Positions 1 to 8,892 are shown, numbered from the stretch's first letter. The stretch is DNA of 64,000 nt from Oceanimonas sp. GK1 (GCF_000243075.1 NC_016745.1:2621001-2685000); one strand, 5' to 3'. The notes: a model not told the origin generated them from the letters alone. Numbers and translations are program-made.

Positions 1-795
1 GATGTGTCACGAGCGGGATATTATCGCTGGCGAGCACGTCAGCACTCGCCGGGAGCGCGTACCATCGAGCGACGGACGCTGAGCACCTTCCTGCTCGAGC
101 GAGCCAGGCAACTGAAGAATGTGCCGGGTTATCGCAAGATGTGGCTGGAAGCACGGGATGCCGGGTTCTGCTGCGGCAAGAACCAGGTTCAGGGCTTGCT
201 GAAAGACGCTGGTTATCGTTCATGCACGGCTCCTAAAGCAGGATATCAAAAGCCAGCATCATCCTTGCCTGTGTTGCCGAATCTGCTGAATCGCCAGTTC
301 TCGGTGGGGTCAGCGAACCGAGTTTGGGTATCAGATATCACCCAAATCCGGTGCAGTGAAGGCTGGCTCTACATTGCTGCAGTCCTGGACCTGGGCACAC
401 GCCGCGTGGTGGGCCGAGCCATGGGTGCGATCAATAGCGCTCAGCTGGTGCTGGAGGCCCTTGAGCAGGCATGGCAACATCAGCTGCCAGATGGGACACA
501 GCTGTTGTTCCACTCGGACCAGGGGAGTCAGTATCGGAGCGAAGAGGTGATGAGATGGCTCAATACACGGGGAATCACCATCAGCATGTCACGCCGAGGT
601 AACTGCTGGGATAACGCCTGTTCGGAAAGCTTCTTCGCGCTGCTCAAGAAGGAATGGACACATCCATTAGGAATGCTCGGAAGAGACGAAATGGCAGATG
701 AAGTCCGGTATTATACGGACGAGTATTACCCGAAAGTGCGGCGCCACATGGCGCTGGGAGGAATAACTCCCAATGCCTACGCAGCTGCCGCTTAA
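1..795 (+). CDS. IS3-family transposase OrfB, 5'-truncated by window edge
   Basis: DDE transposase that cuts and joins the ends of an IS3-group element. The reading frame is open to the first base of the window, so the N-terminus (and OrfA, which is normally fused to it by frameshifting) lies outside. The visible part holds the HTH_21-like start (SRAGYYRW) and an integrase core. Its three acidic residues are in VWVSDITQI, LLFHSDQGSQYRS and DNACSESFFALLKKE. The spacing between the second Asp and the Glu is typical of IS3 (DDE with about 35 residues). The C-terminus is intact and ends shortly before the right inverted repeat, so this copy could be functional if the upstream part is complete. 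GC is lower than in the flanking genes. Confidence 0.93.
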   Translation, partial: DVSRAGYYRWRARQHSPGARTIERRTLSTFLLERARQLKNVPGYRKMWLEARDAGFCCGKNQVQGLLKDAGYRSCTAPKAGYQKPASSLPVLPNLLNRQFSVGSANRVWVSDITQIRCSEGWLYIAAVLDLGTRRVVGRAMGAINSAQLVLEALEQAWQHQLPDGTQLLFHSDQGSQYRSEEVMRWLNTRGITISMSRRGNCWDNACSESFFALLKKEWTHPLGMLGRDEMADEVRYYTDEYYPKVRRHMALGGITPNAYAAAA

Positions 796-801
796 CTTAA
801 G

Positions 802-826
802 TGTCTACTTTATCGGGGCCACTCCA
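802..826. repeat. right terminal inverted repeat of the IS3-family element
   Basis: Just after the transposase stop, the sequence read inward from the element's end is TGGAGTGGCCCCGATAAAGT. It begins with the TG that IS3-family ends carry. The outer boundary is placed at 826, though a second CA at 827-828 makes 828 possible. The left repeat is outside the window, so the match between the ends and the target duplication cannot be tested here. Confidence 0.7.
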
Positions 827-868
827 CACGTCAAACGTCAAACATAAGACGTAAAACGTCAGACGTCT
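827..868. repeat. short degenerate direct repeats (ACGTCAAA-like) between IS end and hydrolase gene
   Basis: About 40 bases contain repeated units close to ACGTCAAA, ACGTAAAA and ACGTCAGA. They overlap the last codons of the hydrolase gene. No hairpin with a T-run was seen, so this is not an obvious terminator. Confidence 0.4.
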
Positions 869-1710
869 GACAGCCTTTCCCTGATCAGCCCGGCAATCCG
901 TGCCGCCGGCTCGGGTTCAAGATGCAGATGGTGGCCGCCGTCGAGCACGCAGAGCTCAAGAGCAGGCACCAACTCAAGCCACGGCCGAACGCCGTCAAGC
1001 TCATTGCCCCTTGCCGCCATCATCAGCAGCACCGGCATGCTTAGTCGCTGTAAAAAGGCCGCCACCTGCTGCTCGCACAGACGCACCACCGACGGTTGAC
1101 TCAGGGCAATGTCGTGCCGCCAGCACCAGCCTTCCGGGGTTTCTTCAAGACTGCGGGCCAGCAGCCAGCCCGCCGCTTCCCGGCTCACGGCATAGCGACC
1201 GCCCATACGTGCCTGCAGCGCCTGCTCAAAGCTGGCATAAGGCCGCCAGCCACGGCGGCGAATGCGCTGGCCCTTGTTCAGGGCCGCGGCCATTTGCTCG
1301 GGCAGGCTGTCGGCGGTATAGGTACGCGGCGCCAGGCCATCAAGCAACAATAACCGGCTGACCCGCTCGGGAAAACTGCCCGCCAGCAGGGTGGCCACGC
1401 TGGCCCCCATGGAATGGCCGAGCAGGGCCACTTGCTGTAATTCCAGCGCATCCAGCATAGCCTTCACATCGGCCACGTTGTCCCAGATGTAATAGGGCTG
1501 GCCGGGCGCGCGATGATCGGACAAACCATGGCCGGCCAGATCCGGGGCAATCAGCCGCACATGAGGCAACTGCTGCGCCAGCAGGGTAAAGCTGGCGGCA
1601 TTGTCGAGCCAGCCGTGCAATGCCACCACGGGAATACCGGCAGGATCGCCCCACTCCGCCACCGCCAGCCGGCGGCCGTGAATGTTTATGCCAGACTCCC
1701 GTGCTGTCAT
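859..1710 (-). CDS. alpha/beta-fold hydrolase, last gene of the que operon
   Basis: A 283-aa cytoplasmic alpha/beta hydrolase. The nucleophile elbow GHSMGA is near residues 97-102, so Ser99 is the likely nucleophile. An oxyanion-type loop HGWLDNA lies near residue 32, and the catalytic His is in GGHHLHLE near the C-terminus. There is no signal peptide. The start codon lies 3 bases after the queE stop, so it is translated from the same message as queC-queD-queE. The substrate is unknown. It could be an esterase, a haloperoxidase-like enzyme or a C-C hydrolase. The operon position hints at a role near 7-deazaguanine metabolism, but co-transcription alone does not prove it. Its 3' end runs into a short repetitive tract next to the IS. 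Confidence 0.85.
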   Translation of the reverse strand: MTARESGINIHGRRLAVAEWGDPAGIPVVALHGWLDNAASFTLLAQQLPHVRLIAPDLAGHGLSDHRAPGQPYYIWDNVADVKAMLDALELQQVALLGHSMGASVATLLAGSFPERVSRLLLLDGLAPRTYTADSLPEQMAAALNKGQRIRRRGWRPYASFEQALQARMGGRYAVSREAAGWLLARSLEETPEGWCWRHDIALSQPSVVRLCEQQVAAFLQRLSMPVLLMMAARGNELDGVRPWLELVPALELCVLDGGHHLHLEPEPAARIAGLIRERLSDV

Positions 1711-1713
1711 GGC

Positions 1714-2430
1714 TTACACGCCCCGCTCGTTGTTCCAGATGATCACGTGCAACTGGGGCAGCACCCGGGCCTCAAACCAGCCATCGGCGGTGACTCTGTC
1801 CACCAGCCAGCGCAAGTGAGCGTTGAGGGCGTCGAGATCGGTTGTCCGCTCCGGCTCATCGGGGGTAGCCGGGGCCGGATTGCAGGGCTGCAGGGTGAGC
1901 GGCAATTGTGGATAGCGGGCGGCAAAATCCCGCGCCCACTGGTAGTCGACTTCGTCGGCAATCACCAGCTTGAGGGTGACCTGGGTGTGGGCGCCGGCGG
2001 CGGCCAGACAGGCGTCGAACCGGTGCTGACTAAAGGCCATGCCGGCGGACGGCGGCTTGGGGCTCAGGGTCAGGTGGTCGAGTTCGGCAAACCAGTCCTG
2101 CACCTTGCTCCCTTGAGTTTCAATGGCGAAGGTGTAGCCCTTGGCATGGCCAAGCGCCAGCAGCTCACCCAGAGGCTGCAGTGCCGGGTTGCCGCCGGAA
2201 AGCGTCACCAGCAGCGGCCGGCCGCCGCTCAGGCGCTCAACCTCGGCCAGCACCGCCTCGGCGCTCATGGGCGTCCAGTCAGCCTTGAAGCGGGGCTCAA
2301 CGGCATAGAGGGTATCGCACCAGCTGCAGCGAAAATCACAGCCGCCAGTGCGCACAAACACGGTGGGCACCCCGGTGAGCGCCCCTTCTCCCTGAATGGT
2401 GGGGCCGAAAATTTCACTGATGGCGATCAT
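1714..2430 (-). CDS. queE: 7-carboxy-7-deazaguanine synthase (radical SAM)
   Basis: A 238-aa radical-SAM enzyme that converts 6-carboxy-tetrahydropterin to 7-carboxy-7-deazaguanine, the third step of queuosine precursor synthesis. The N-terminus reads ISEIFGPTIQGEG, the substrate loop of QueE. It is followed by the cluster-binding CDFRCSWC (Cys-x3-Cys-x2-Cys) near residues 31-38 and the SAM motif TLSGGNPA. The start ATG overlaps the queD stop by four bases (ATGA), indicating translational coupling. The length is usual for the proteobacterial family. Confidence 0.96.
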   Translation of the reverse strand: MIAISEIFGPTIQGEGALTGVPTVFVRTGGCDFRCSWCDTLYAVEPRFKADWTPMSAEAVLAEVERLSGGRPLLVTLSGGNPALQPLGELLALGHAKGYTFAIETQGSKVQDWFAELDHLTLSPKPPSAGMAFSQHRFDACLAAAGAHTQVTLKLVIADEVDYQWARDFAARYPQLPLTLQPCNPAPATPDEPERTTDLDALNAHLRWLVDRVTADGWFEARVLPQLHVIIWNNERGV

Positions 2431-2783
2431 GGCCGGTACTCGGCCCAGGTCTTGGGGGTTTCCGAGACCAACACCGCGCTCACTTCGGGCCAGCGCTCGC
2501 GGGCCCAGTCATACAAATGACGAGCCAGCCGCTCGGCGGTGGTGCACTCGTCCCCCAGCACCTCGTTGAGGTGGCGGTGATCGAGCCGGTCGTCGATATA
2601 GTCCTTGAACGCCTTGAGCTCGAGGTAGTCGCGCACAAAGCCGTACTGATCCAGGGTTTCGCTTTGCAGCTCGATCACCACCACATAGTTATGACCATGC
2701 AGCCGGGCACAGGGGTGCCAGTCGGGCATTTGCTTGAGCTGGTGGGAGGCGGAGAAATGAAACTCCTTTTTGATGGTATACAT
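2427..2783 (-). CDS. queD: 6-carboxy-5,6,7,8-tetrahydropterin synthase
   Basis: A 118-aa PTPS-fold enzyme making 6-carboxytetrahydropterin from dihydroneopterin triphosphate. The zinc ligands are visible in FHFSASHQL (His) and LHGHNY (two His). The catalytic region includes CARLHGHNY and the later Asp/His pair in DDRLDHRHLN. I start it at the ATG inside TAATG, which overlaps the queC stop by one base. An upstream in-frame extension would run deep into queC and carries no family sequence. Confidence 0.95.
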   Translation of the reverse strand: MYTIKKEFHFSASHQLKQMPDWHPCARLHGHNYVVVIELQSETLDQYGFVRDYLELKAFKDYIDDRLDHRHLNEVLGDECTTAERLARHLYDWARERWPEVSAVLVSETPKTWAEYRP

Positions 2784-3478
2784 TACTTCGCCCTCGCCAC
2801 CGCTTCCCGCCAGAACTGTGTGTCCTGATAGGGCGTGGGATCCGCCAGGCCGGCCAAGGCCATAGCCTCGATACGCTCCACGCAGGTGCCGCAACGGCCA
2901 CAATGCACCTCGCCGCCTTCGTAGCAGGACCAGGTGTCGGCCACCGGCACCCCAAAACGGGCCGCGTCCCGGGCGATCTCGGTTTTGTCGGTATTGACGT
3001 AGGGGGCCAGCAGCGCCACCTCGGCCACGCCGTCCAGGGCTTGCGCCTGCATGTCGCCAAACAGGCGAATAAAGTCGGGCCGGCAGTCGGGATAGATGAA
3101 GTGATCACCGCCATGCACCGCCAGTGCCACAGTATCAAGGCCGCGGGCGGCGGCCACGCCAAAGGCGATGGTCAACATGATGGCATTGCGGTTGGGCACC
3201 ACGGTGACCTTCATGTTTTCTTCGCTGTAATGACCGTGGGGCACATCGATGTCGTCGGTGAGCGCCGAGCCGGAAAGCTGGCGGCCGATATGGCCGATAT
3301 CCATCACCAGGTGAGGAACACCGAGGCGCTCGGCACAGCGGCGGGCGGCGTCGATTTCTTTTTTGTGGCGCTGGCCGTAGTCAAAGGTCAGCAGGGCGCC
3401 GAGGGCGTGGTCCGCCGCCAGCCGGTAAGCGAGCGTGACGGAATCAAATCCGCCGGAGCAGATCAGCAGTGCTTTCAT
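2783..3478 (-). CDS. queC: 7-cyano-7-deazaguanine synthase
   Basis: A 231-aa ATP-dependent enzyme that turns 7-carboxy-7-deazaguanine into preQ0. The PP-loop SGGFDSVT is at residues 8-15, and the zinc-binding Cys cluster (CYEGG, then HCGRCGTC) is near residues 190-205. The ATG at 3478 has an AAGGA site eight bases upstream and starts the protein right before the PP-loop, as in other QueC proteins. A longer in-frame start exists but has no ribosome site. It is the first gene of queC-queD-queE-hydrolase. Confidence 0.96.
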   Translation of the reverse strand: MKALLICSGGFDSVTLAYRLAADHALGALLTFDYGQRHKKEIDAARRCAERLGVPHLVMDIGHIGRQLSGSALTDDIDVPHGHYSEENMKVTVVPNRNAIMLTIAFGVAAARGLDTVALAVHGGDHFIYPDCRPDFIRLFGDMQAQALDGVAEVALLAPYVNTDKTEIARDAARFGVPVADTWSCYEGGEVHCGRCGTCVERIEAMALAGLADPTPYQDTQFWREAVARAK

Positions 3479-3533
3479 AGATTGTGTCCTTGTTTTGTCC
3501 GGGTAGGCTGCGACCGGGTAAAAAGCGGTGTGC

Positions 3534-3561
3534 ATTTTAACGCCGTGGGCGGCGAGCGCAA
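3534..3561 (-). promoter_or_regulatory. candidate sigma70 promoter for the queC operon
   Basis: On the minus strand there is TTGCGC (3561-3556), a 16-base spacer and TAAAAT (3539-3534), about 55 bases before the queC start. It sits just after the ppsA terminator. No preQ1-riboswitch-like structure was recognised in the short leader. Confidence 0.45.
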
Positions 3562-3587
3562 ACAAAAAGGGCGCCGAAGCGCCCTTT
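3561..3587 (-). terminator. rho-independent terminator downstream of ppsA
   Basis: A perfect 9-bp stem (AAAGGGCGC at 3566-3574 and its complement at 3579-3587) with a CGAA loop is followed on the minus strand by TTTTTGTT. It lies between ppsA and the queC promoter, so it ends the ppsA transcript. Confidence 0.8.
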
Positions 3588-3641
3588 GGGTCTGATTCTG
3601 AGTCGTCTGTCCATTCCGCCAGGGGTCGGCCAAAGGACCAA

Positions 3642-3715
3642 CTTCACGACACGCTTCAGGTACATCCCTGTAACGCTCGGCAAATGCCATCCATGGCATT
3701 TGATCGGTCGTGAAG
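3642..3715. repeat. three-stem structured repeat, copy 1
   Basis: An outer 9-bp inverted repeat (CTTCACGAC at 3642-3650, GTCGTGAAG at 3707-3715) encloses two smaller hairpins. One is TACA-TCCC-TGTA (3661-3672) and the other is CAAATGCCA-TCCA-TGGCATTTG (3681-3702). A second copy at 25789-25855 has the same layout with compensatory base changes. This copy lies in the 3' untranslated part of the ppsA message, before its terminator. Confidence 0.75.
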
Positions 3716-3760
3716 CCGTTCCCTTTAACCGCCCCCTCGAAGGCTGACGTAGCCAGAGCC

Positions 3761-6136
3761 TCAGTGCTTGGCGTGCTCCGCCAGATACAGCCAGGTATCG
3801 ATCACGGTGTCCGGGTTCAGGGACACCGAGTCGATGCCCTGCTCTACCAGCCAGGCGGCGAAGTCGGCATGATCCGACGGCCCCTGGCCGCAGATACCCA
3901 CGTACTTGCCGGCCTTGCGGGCGGCCTGAATGGCCATGGACAGCAGCGCCTTGACCGCCTCGTCGCGCTCGTCAAAGGAGCCCGCTACCAGGCCGGAGTC
4001 CCGATCCAGCCCCAGGGTGAGCTGGGTCATGTCGTTGGAGCCGATGGAGAAGCCGTCGAAGTAGTGGAGGAACTTGTCCGCCAGCAGGGCGTTGGAGGGC
4101 AGTTCGCACATCATGATGACTTTCAGGCCGTTTTCGCCGCGCTTGAGGCCGTTCTCGCCGAGAATGTCGATAACAGAAGCGGCTTCATTCAGGGTGCGCA
4201 CGAAGGGGATCATGATCTCGACGTTGGTCAGGCCCATGTCGCCCCGTACCCGCTTCATGGCCTCGCATTCCATGGCAAAGCAGTCCTGGAAGTCCTTGGA
4301 GATGTAGCGGGAGGCACCGCGGAAGCCCAGCATGGGGTTTTCTTCATCCGGCTCGTAAGCGTCACCGCCGAGCAGGTTGGCGTATTCGTTCGACTTGAAG
4401 TCGGACATGCGCACGATCACCCGCTCCGGCCAGAAGGCGCAGGCCAGGGTGGCGATGCCCTCGGTCAGTTTGGCCACGAAGAATTCCCGCGGGCTGTCGT
4501 AGCCGGCAATGATCTCGTCGATCTTGAGCTTGAGCTCCGGGCTCTGGGTGTCGTAGTTGAGCAGCGCCTTGGGGTGCACGCCGATCATGCGGTTGATGAT
4601 GAACTCCAGCCGCGCCAGGCCCACACCGGCGTTGGGCAGTTGGGCAAAGTCAAAGGCCCGATCGGGGTTGCCCACGTTCATCATCACCTTCACCGGCGAA
4701 GGCGGCATGGAGCCCACTTCCGAGGTGTTGACGCTAAACTCCAGCTTGCCGTTATAGATATAGCCGGTGTCGCCCTCGGCACAGGACACGGTCACATCCT
4801 GGCCGTCCTGTACCAGCTCGGTGGCGTTGCCGCAGCCCACCACGGCGGGAATGCCGAGCTCACGGGCAATGATGGCGGCGTGGCAGGTGCGGCCGCCCCG
4901 GTTGGTAACGATGGCGGCGGCCCGTTTCATGATCGGTTCCCAGTCCGGGTCGGTCATGTCGGTCACCAGCACGTCGCCGGCCTTGATCTCGTCCATCTGA
5001 TCGATGCTGTCGATCACCTTGGCGGTGCCGGCTCCAATCTTGTGGCCGATGGCCCGGCCTTCGGCGATGACCGCGCCCTTCTGGTTGAGGGCAAAGCGCT
5101 CCAGCACATTGGCGTCCTGGCGGCTACGCACGGTTTCGGGGCGGGCCTGCACGATGTAGAGGTTGCCGTCCACGCCGTCGCGGGCCCATTCGATGTCCAT
5201 GGGGCGACCGTAGTGTTTCTCGATGATCATGGCCTGCTTGGCCAGCTCCATCACCTCAATGTTGGTCAGAGAGAACTGACGGCGCTCTTCCCGGCTGGTT
5301 TCCTTGATTTCCACCTGCTTGCCCAGCTCCTGGGCATTGGCGTAGATCATTTTCTGCAGCTTGGAGCCCAAGGTCTTGCGTACCACCGCCGGGCGGCCGG
5401 CGGTCAGGGTGGGTTTGTGTACATAAAACTCGTCGGGGTTCACCGCCCCCTGCACCACCATTTCACCCAGGCCCCAGGCGGAGGTGACAAACACCACCTG
5501 ATCAAAACCGGATTCGGTGTCCAGGGTGAACATTACGCCCGAGGCGCCGATGTCGGAACGCACCATGCGCTGAATGCCGGCAGAGAGCGCCACGCCCTTG
5601 TGGTCGTAGCCCTGGTGCACCCGGTAGGAGATGGCGCGGTCGTTAAACAGAGACGCGAACACGTGCTTGATGGCTTCCATCACCGCATCCAGGCCGTGCA
5701 CGTTGAGGAAGGTTTCCTGCTGGCCGGCAAAAGACGCGTCAGGCATGTCTTCGGCGGTGGCGGAAGAACGTACCGCGAACGAGGCCTCGTCGCCGGCCTT
5801 GCCGGCCAGCTCTTCGTAGGCTTCGCGAATGGCCGCTTCCAGCTCGGGCTGGAAGGGAGTGTCGATCACCCACTGGCGAATGGTTTTGCCCGCGTTGCCC
5901 AGGGCGGCGATGTTGTCCACGTCGAGCTGGTCGAGCAACTCGTGAATTCTGTCGTTGAGCCCGCTTTGCTCGAGAAATTCGTTAAAGGCATAGGCGGTGG
6001 TCGCAAAGCCGCCAGGCACCGACACTCCGGCGCCAGCCAGCTGGCTTATCATCTCGCCCAGTGAGGCGTTCTTGCCGCCAACCCGGTCCACGTCGTGCAT
6101 GCCGAGCTGTTCATACCAAATCACATATTCCTGCAC
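3761..6136 (-). CDS. ppsA: phosphoenolpyruvate synthase
   Basis: About 791 aa. It makes PEP from pyruvate, ATP and water for gluconeogenesis. It has an N-terminal ATP-binding domain ([12 protein letters not shown], then [20 protein letters not shown]). The central swivelling domain carries the phospho-accepting His in [13 protein letters not shown], near residue 420. The C-terminal PEP/pyruvate barrel includes [19 protein letters not shown] prefer the GTG at 6136, giving a protein starting MQEYVIWYE, because GGAG lies eight bases before it; a GTG two codons upstream is the alternative. It is divergent from ppsR, which controls the enzyme. Confidence 0.97.
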   Translation of the reverse strand: MQEYVIWYEQLGMHDVDRVGGKNASLGEMISQLAGAGVSVPGGFATTAYAFNEFLEQSGLNDRIHELLDQLDVDNIAALGNAGKTIRQWVIDTPFQPELEAAIREAYEELAGKAGDEASFAVRSSATAEDMPDASFAGQQETFLNVHGLDAVMEAIKHVFASLFNDRAISYRVHQGYDHKGVALSAGIQRMVRSDIGASGVMFTLDTESGFDQVVFVTSAWGLGEMVVQGAVNPDEFYVHKPTLTAGRPAVVRKTLGSKLQKMIYANAQELGKQVEIKETSREERRQFSLTNIEVMELAKQAMIIEKHYGRPMDIEWARDGVDGNLYIVQARPETVRSRQDANVLERFALNQKGAVIAEGRAIGHKIGAGTAKVIDSIDQMDEIKAGDVLVTDMTDPDWEPIMKRAAAIVTNRGGRTCHAAIIARELGIPAVVGCGNATELVQDGQDVTVSCAEGDTGYIYNGKLEFSVNTSEVGSMPPSPVKVMMNVGNPDRAFDFAQLPNAGVGLARLEFIINRMIGVHPKALLNYDTQSPELKLKIDEIIAGYDSPREFFVAKLTEGIATLACAFWPERVIVRMSDFKSNEYANLLGGDAYEPDEENPMLGFRGASRYISKDFQDCFAMECEAMKRVRGDMGLTNVEIMIPFVRTLNEAASVIDILGENGLKRGENGLKVIMMCELPSNALLADKFLHYFDGFSIGSNDMTQLTLGLDRDSGLVAGSFDERDEAVKALLSMAIQAARKAGKYVGICGQGPSDHADFAAWLVEQGIDSVSLNPDTVIDTWLYLAEHAKH

Positions 6137-6322
6137 TGCCACGTCTCCACAAAAAGGGGGTTTCGGGATATCCGTATCTCAATTGATTTCTGTGTAAAAA
6201 CAGAGCCACTTGGTATTGTTGTAAGGATATGGGCCTGTACACGCTTTGATTCTACAATGGCCCCGAAAAGCGGGTAAACGCCCTGCCCGCCCCAATACCT
6301 GAAAGTGAGATCTGGAGGCCCT

Positions 6323-7135
6323 GTGCACACGGTTTTTTATGTTTCTGATGGGACGGCGATCACAGCCGAAGTGTTTGGCCATGCCGTGCTGAGCCAGTTT
6401 CCCCTGCCCTTTGAGCAAATTACCTTTCCCTTTGTGGAGGACGAAGACAAGGCGCGCGCGGTGCGGGATCGCATCAATGCCAGCTTTCACCAGAGCGGCA
6501 AGCAACCCCTGGTGTTTCACACCATTATCGACGACCGGCTGCGGGGCATCATCACCGACAGCGAGGCCATGTGTTACGACTTCCTCAATACCTTTGTGGC
6601 CCCCATCGAGCAGCAGCTCGGCGTCAAGGCCGAGCCCCGCGCCCACAAGGCCCACAGCATTGAGAACAAACACAACTACGATCTGCGTATCGACGCGGTG
6701 AACTACGCCCTCGACAACGATGACGGCGTCACCACCAAGGAATATGACGAAGCCGACATTATCCTGGTGGGCGTGTCCCGCTGCGGCAAGACCCCCACCA
6801 GCCTCTACCTGGCGCTGCAATTCGGCATTCGCGTGGCCAACTATCCCTTTATCGATCAGGACATGAGCCGAATGAACCTGCCCGCCGCCCTCAAGGCCAA
6901 TCGCCACAAGCTGTTCGGGCTCACCATCGACGCCAACCGGCTGCAGGAAATTCGCCAGCGGCGCCGGGCCGACAGCCGCTATGCCACCATTGAGCAATGC
7001 CGTTATGAACTGGGCCAGGTCGAGCGGCTGTTCCGCATGGAAGCCATTCCCTTTATCGACACGACTTTTCACTCGGTGGAAGAGATCTCGGTGAAGATTC
7101 TGGAGAAAACCGGCATACGACGTAAAATTTACTAA
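6323..7135 (+). CDS. ppsR: PEP synthase regulatory protein (kinase/pyrophosphorylase)
   Basis: About 270 aa, DUF299 family. It inactivates PEP synthase by ADP-dependent phosphorylation of a threonine next to the active-site His, and reactivates it by phosphate-dependent dephosphorylation. The start region [12 protein letters not shown] and the P-loop [11 protein letters not shown] near residue 155 are diagnostic. The GTG at 6323 follows GGAGG (6314-6318) by four bases. An in-frame GTG at 6305 has no ribosome site and would add six residues. The divergent arrangement with ppsA is the common one. Confidence 0.95.
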   Translation: MHTVFYVSDGTAITAEVFGHAVLSQFPLPFEQITFPFVEDEDKARAVRDRINASFHQSGKQPLVFHTIIDDRLRGIITDSEAMCYDFLNTFVAPIEQQLGVKAEPRAHKAHSIENKHNYDLRIDAVNYALDNDDGVTTKEYDEADIILVGVSRCGKTPTSLYLALQFGIRVANYPFIDQDMSRMNLPAALKANRHKLFGLTIDANRLQEIRQRRRADSRYATIEQCRYELGQVERLFRMEAIPFIDTTFHSVEEISVKILEKTGIRRKIY

Positions 7136-7210
7136 GGCAAGACGCGCATTGATCCAGCACAAAAAACTGCGAGCAATTACACAGCATTGCTCTCAAATAT
7201 GAACAAAATA

Positions 7211-7239
7211 TTGATTTGGTGTTTACAAAAATGTATACA
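7211..7239 (+). promoter_or_regulatory. strong sigma70 promoter with palindrome over the -10 (NCS2 permease)
   Basis: TTGATT (7211-7216), a 17-base spacer and TATACA (7234-7239). The -10 lies inside the perfect palindrome ATGTATACAT (7231-7240), a plausible operator for a GntR- or similar-type repressor. Transcription would start near 7246. Confidence 0.6.
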
Positions 7240-7244
7240 TTGAT

Positions 7245-7285
7245 CCCCGTGATTAACCACGGGGTCAACCCCCCTTGAGTTGACC
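7245..7285 (+). promoter_or_regulatory. paired hairpins in the 5' leader of the NCS2 permease
   Basis: Hairpin A is CCCCGTG (7245-7251) with CACGGGG (7258-7264). Hairpin B is GGTCAAC (7263-7269) with GTTGACC (7279-7285). Their stems share two bases. The leader runs about 160 nt to the start codon. A purine-sensing riboswitch is possible but was not recognised. Confidence 0.45.
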
Positions 7286-7405
7286 ACAAATGAGCCAATT
7301 CAGAAGCTCGAACACTGCGGTGTGGTTCTGTCAGCCTTTATAACCCCATAATGACGGCAGGCAGTGGACAACAACTCACTTGAGCAACCCTCAGGGACTT
7401 ATGCA

Positions 7406-8824
7406 ATGAAACACAGCCAAAGCAAATCGGTATTCGATTACTACGGCAAGCCGTCTTTCGGTAAAGCACTGCCGCTCTCCTTCCAGCACATACTGGCGAT
7501 GATCATGGGTGCGGTCACACCGCCGCTCATCGTGGCCGGCGTGGCCGGGGCCAATGGCCAGGAAACCATGATGCTGGTGCAGCTTGCACTGCTGTTTTCC
7601 GGTATTTCCACCCTGCTGCAGCTTTACCCTGTCGGCCGTTTCGGTGCCGGCGTCCCCACCATCTTCGGTGTGGGTTTTGCCTATGTGCCCAGCCTTATCG
7701 CCATTGGCTCCGTGTACGGCATTCCCGGCATTCTCGGGGCGCAAATCGCCGGCGGTATCGCCATGATCATTGTGGGTCTGTTCATCAAGCAAATTCGTCA
7801 CCTGTTTCCGCCCGTGGTGGCCGGTACCGTGGTGCTGGTGATCGGCCTGTCCCTGTATGACATCGCCATCAAGTACATGGCCGGCAGCGGCAACGTCAAC
7901 GCCGAGGGCTTTGGCAGTGGCCAGAACTGGCTGGTGGGCATCACCACCCTGGCCGTGGTGCTGCTGTGCTCCCAGTTCGGCAAGGGCTACCTGCGCCTGG
8001 CCGCCATTATTGTGGGCATTATCGTGGGTTACGTAATGTCCTTTGCCTTTGGCATGGTTGACTTCACCAGCCTGCATGAAGCGCCCTGGGTGATTGTGCC
8101 CACGCCCTTCTCCATGGGCATTGAGTTCCACGCTTCTGCGGTGATTTCCATGGTGGTCATTTGTATCGTCAACTCGGTACAGACCATTGGTGACCTGTCT
8201 GCCACCACCGTCGGCGGCATGAACCGTGAGCTGAAAGACAAGGAGCTGTCCGGCGGCCTGCTGGGCAACGGCCTGACCACCCTGGTGGGCTCCATCTTTG
8301 GTGCCCTGCCCACCGCCTCCTTCAGCCAGAATGTGGGCATTGTGGCCATGACCAAGGTGATCAGCCGCTATGTGCTGGGCATTGCCGCCGTGTTCCTGGT
8401 GATTGCCGGCCTGATGCCCAAGTTCGGCGCCGTGATGACCACCATTCCCTACCCGGTGCTGGGTGGTGCCACCATCATAGTGTTCGGCATGATCACCATG
8501 ACCGGTATTCAGTTGCTGGTAAAAGACGAGCTGTCTTCCCGCAACATCACCATAGTGGCCCTGTCCGTGGCCCTGGCCATGGGCATCAATGCCGTGCCCG
8601 AAGCCATTGCCCAGCTGGGCGACACCGCCCGCATGCTGATCGGCTCGCCGGTCATCGTGGCGGCCACCGTGGCCTTTGTACTGAACATGGTACTGCCCCG
8701 GAAATCCCTGAAGGACGAAGCCCGCGAGCGTGAGGAAATTGAGCGCCAGATGAACCAGGGTTCCGCCAAGTCAGACGCCAAGAGCGACAACGCCCAGCTG
8801 CGCGAAGCCAGCGCCGGCAACTGA
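7406..8824 (+). CDS. NCS2-family nucleobase permease (xanthine/urate/uracil type)
   Basis: About 472 aa with 12-14 predicted membrane segments; an inner-membrane proton-coupled importer of a nucleobase. The NCS2 signature is visible as ASFSQNVGIVAMTKV near residue 315, preceded by the substrate-helix region VQTIGDLSATT. The Q-N-x-G pattern and the length match the xanthine/urate branch (XanP/UacT) better than UraA, but substrate prediction is uncertain. The ATG at 7406 follows AGGGA by about eight bases; a GTG at 7364 would add 14 residues. The C-terminal tail is charged and probably cytoplasmic. It is a single-gene unit with its own promoter and terminator. Confidence 0.88.
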   Translation: MKHSQSKSVFDYYGKPSFGKALPLSFQHILAMIMGAVTPPLIVAGVAGANGQETMMLVQLALLFSGISTLLQLYPVGRFGAGVPTIFGVGFAYVPSLIAIGSVYGIPGILGAQIAGGIAMIIVGLFIKQIRHLFPPVVAGTVVLVIGLSLYDIAIKYMAGSGNVNAEGFGSGQNWLVGITTLAVVLLCSQFGKGYLRLAAIIVGIIVGYVMSFAFGMVDFTSLHEAPWVIVPTPFSMGIEFHASAVISMVVICIVNSVQTIGDLSATTVGGMNRELKDKELSGGLLGNGLTTLVGSIFGALPTASFSQNVGIVAMTKVISRYVLGIAAVFLVIAGLMPKFGAVMTTIPYPVLGGATIIVFGMITMTGIQLLVKDELSSRNITIVALSVALAMGINAVPEAIAQLGDTARMLIGSPVIVAATVAFVLNMVLPRKSLKDEAREREEIERQMNQGSAKSDAKSDNAQLREASAGN

Positions 8825-8864
8825 AAGGGCAAGCCCTCGGGCAAAGATGAACATCCCCAGTGAG

Positions 8865-8892
8865 AAAAGCCGGTCGCAAGACCGGCTTTTTT
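8865..8892 (+). terminator. rho-independent terminator after the NCS2 permease
   Basis: The stem AAAAGCCGGTC (8865-8875) with its complement and a GCAA loop is followed by a run of six T. Confidence 0.9.

Noticed and set aside
4110-4160. Apparent internal repeat in PpsA ([12 protein letters not shown])
   Set aside because: The same segment ([10 protein letters not shown]) occurs in other PEP synthases, so it is a conserved family feature, not a new duplication.
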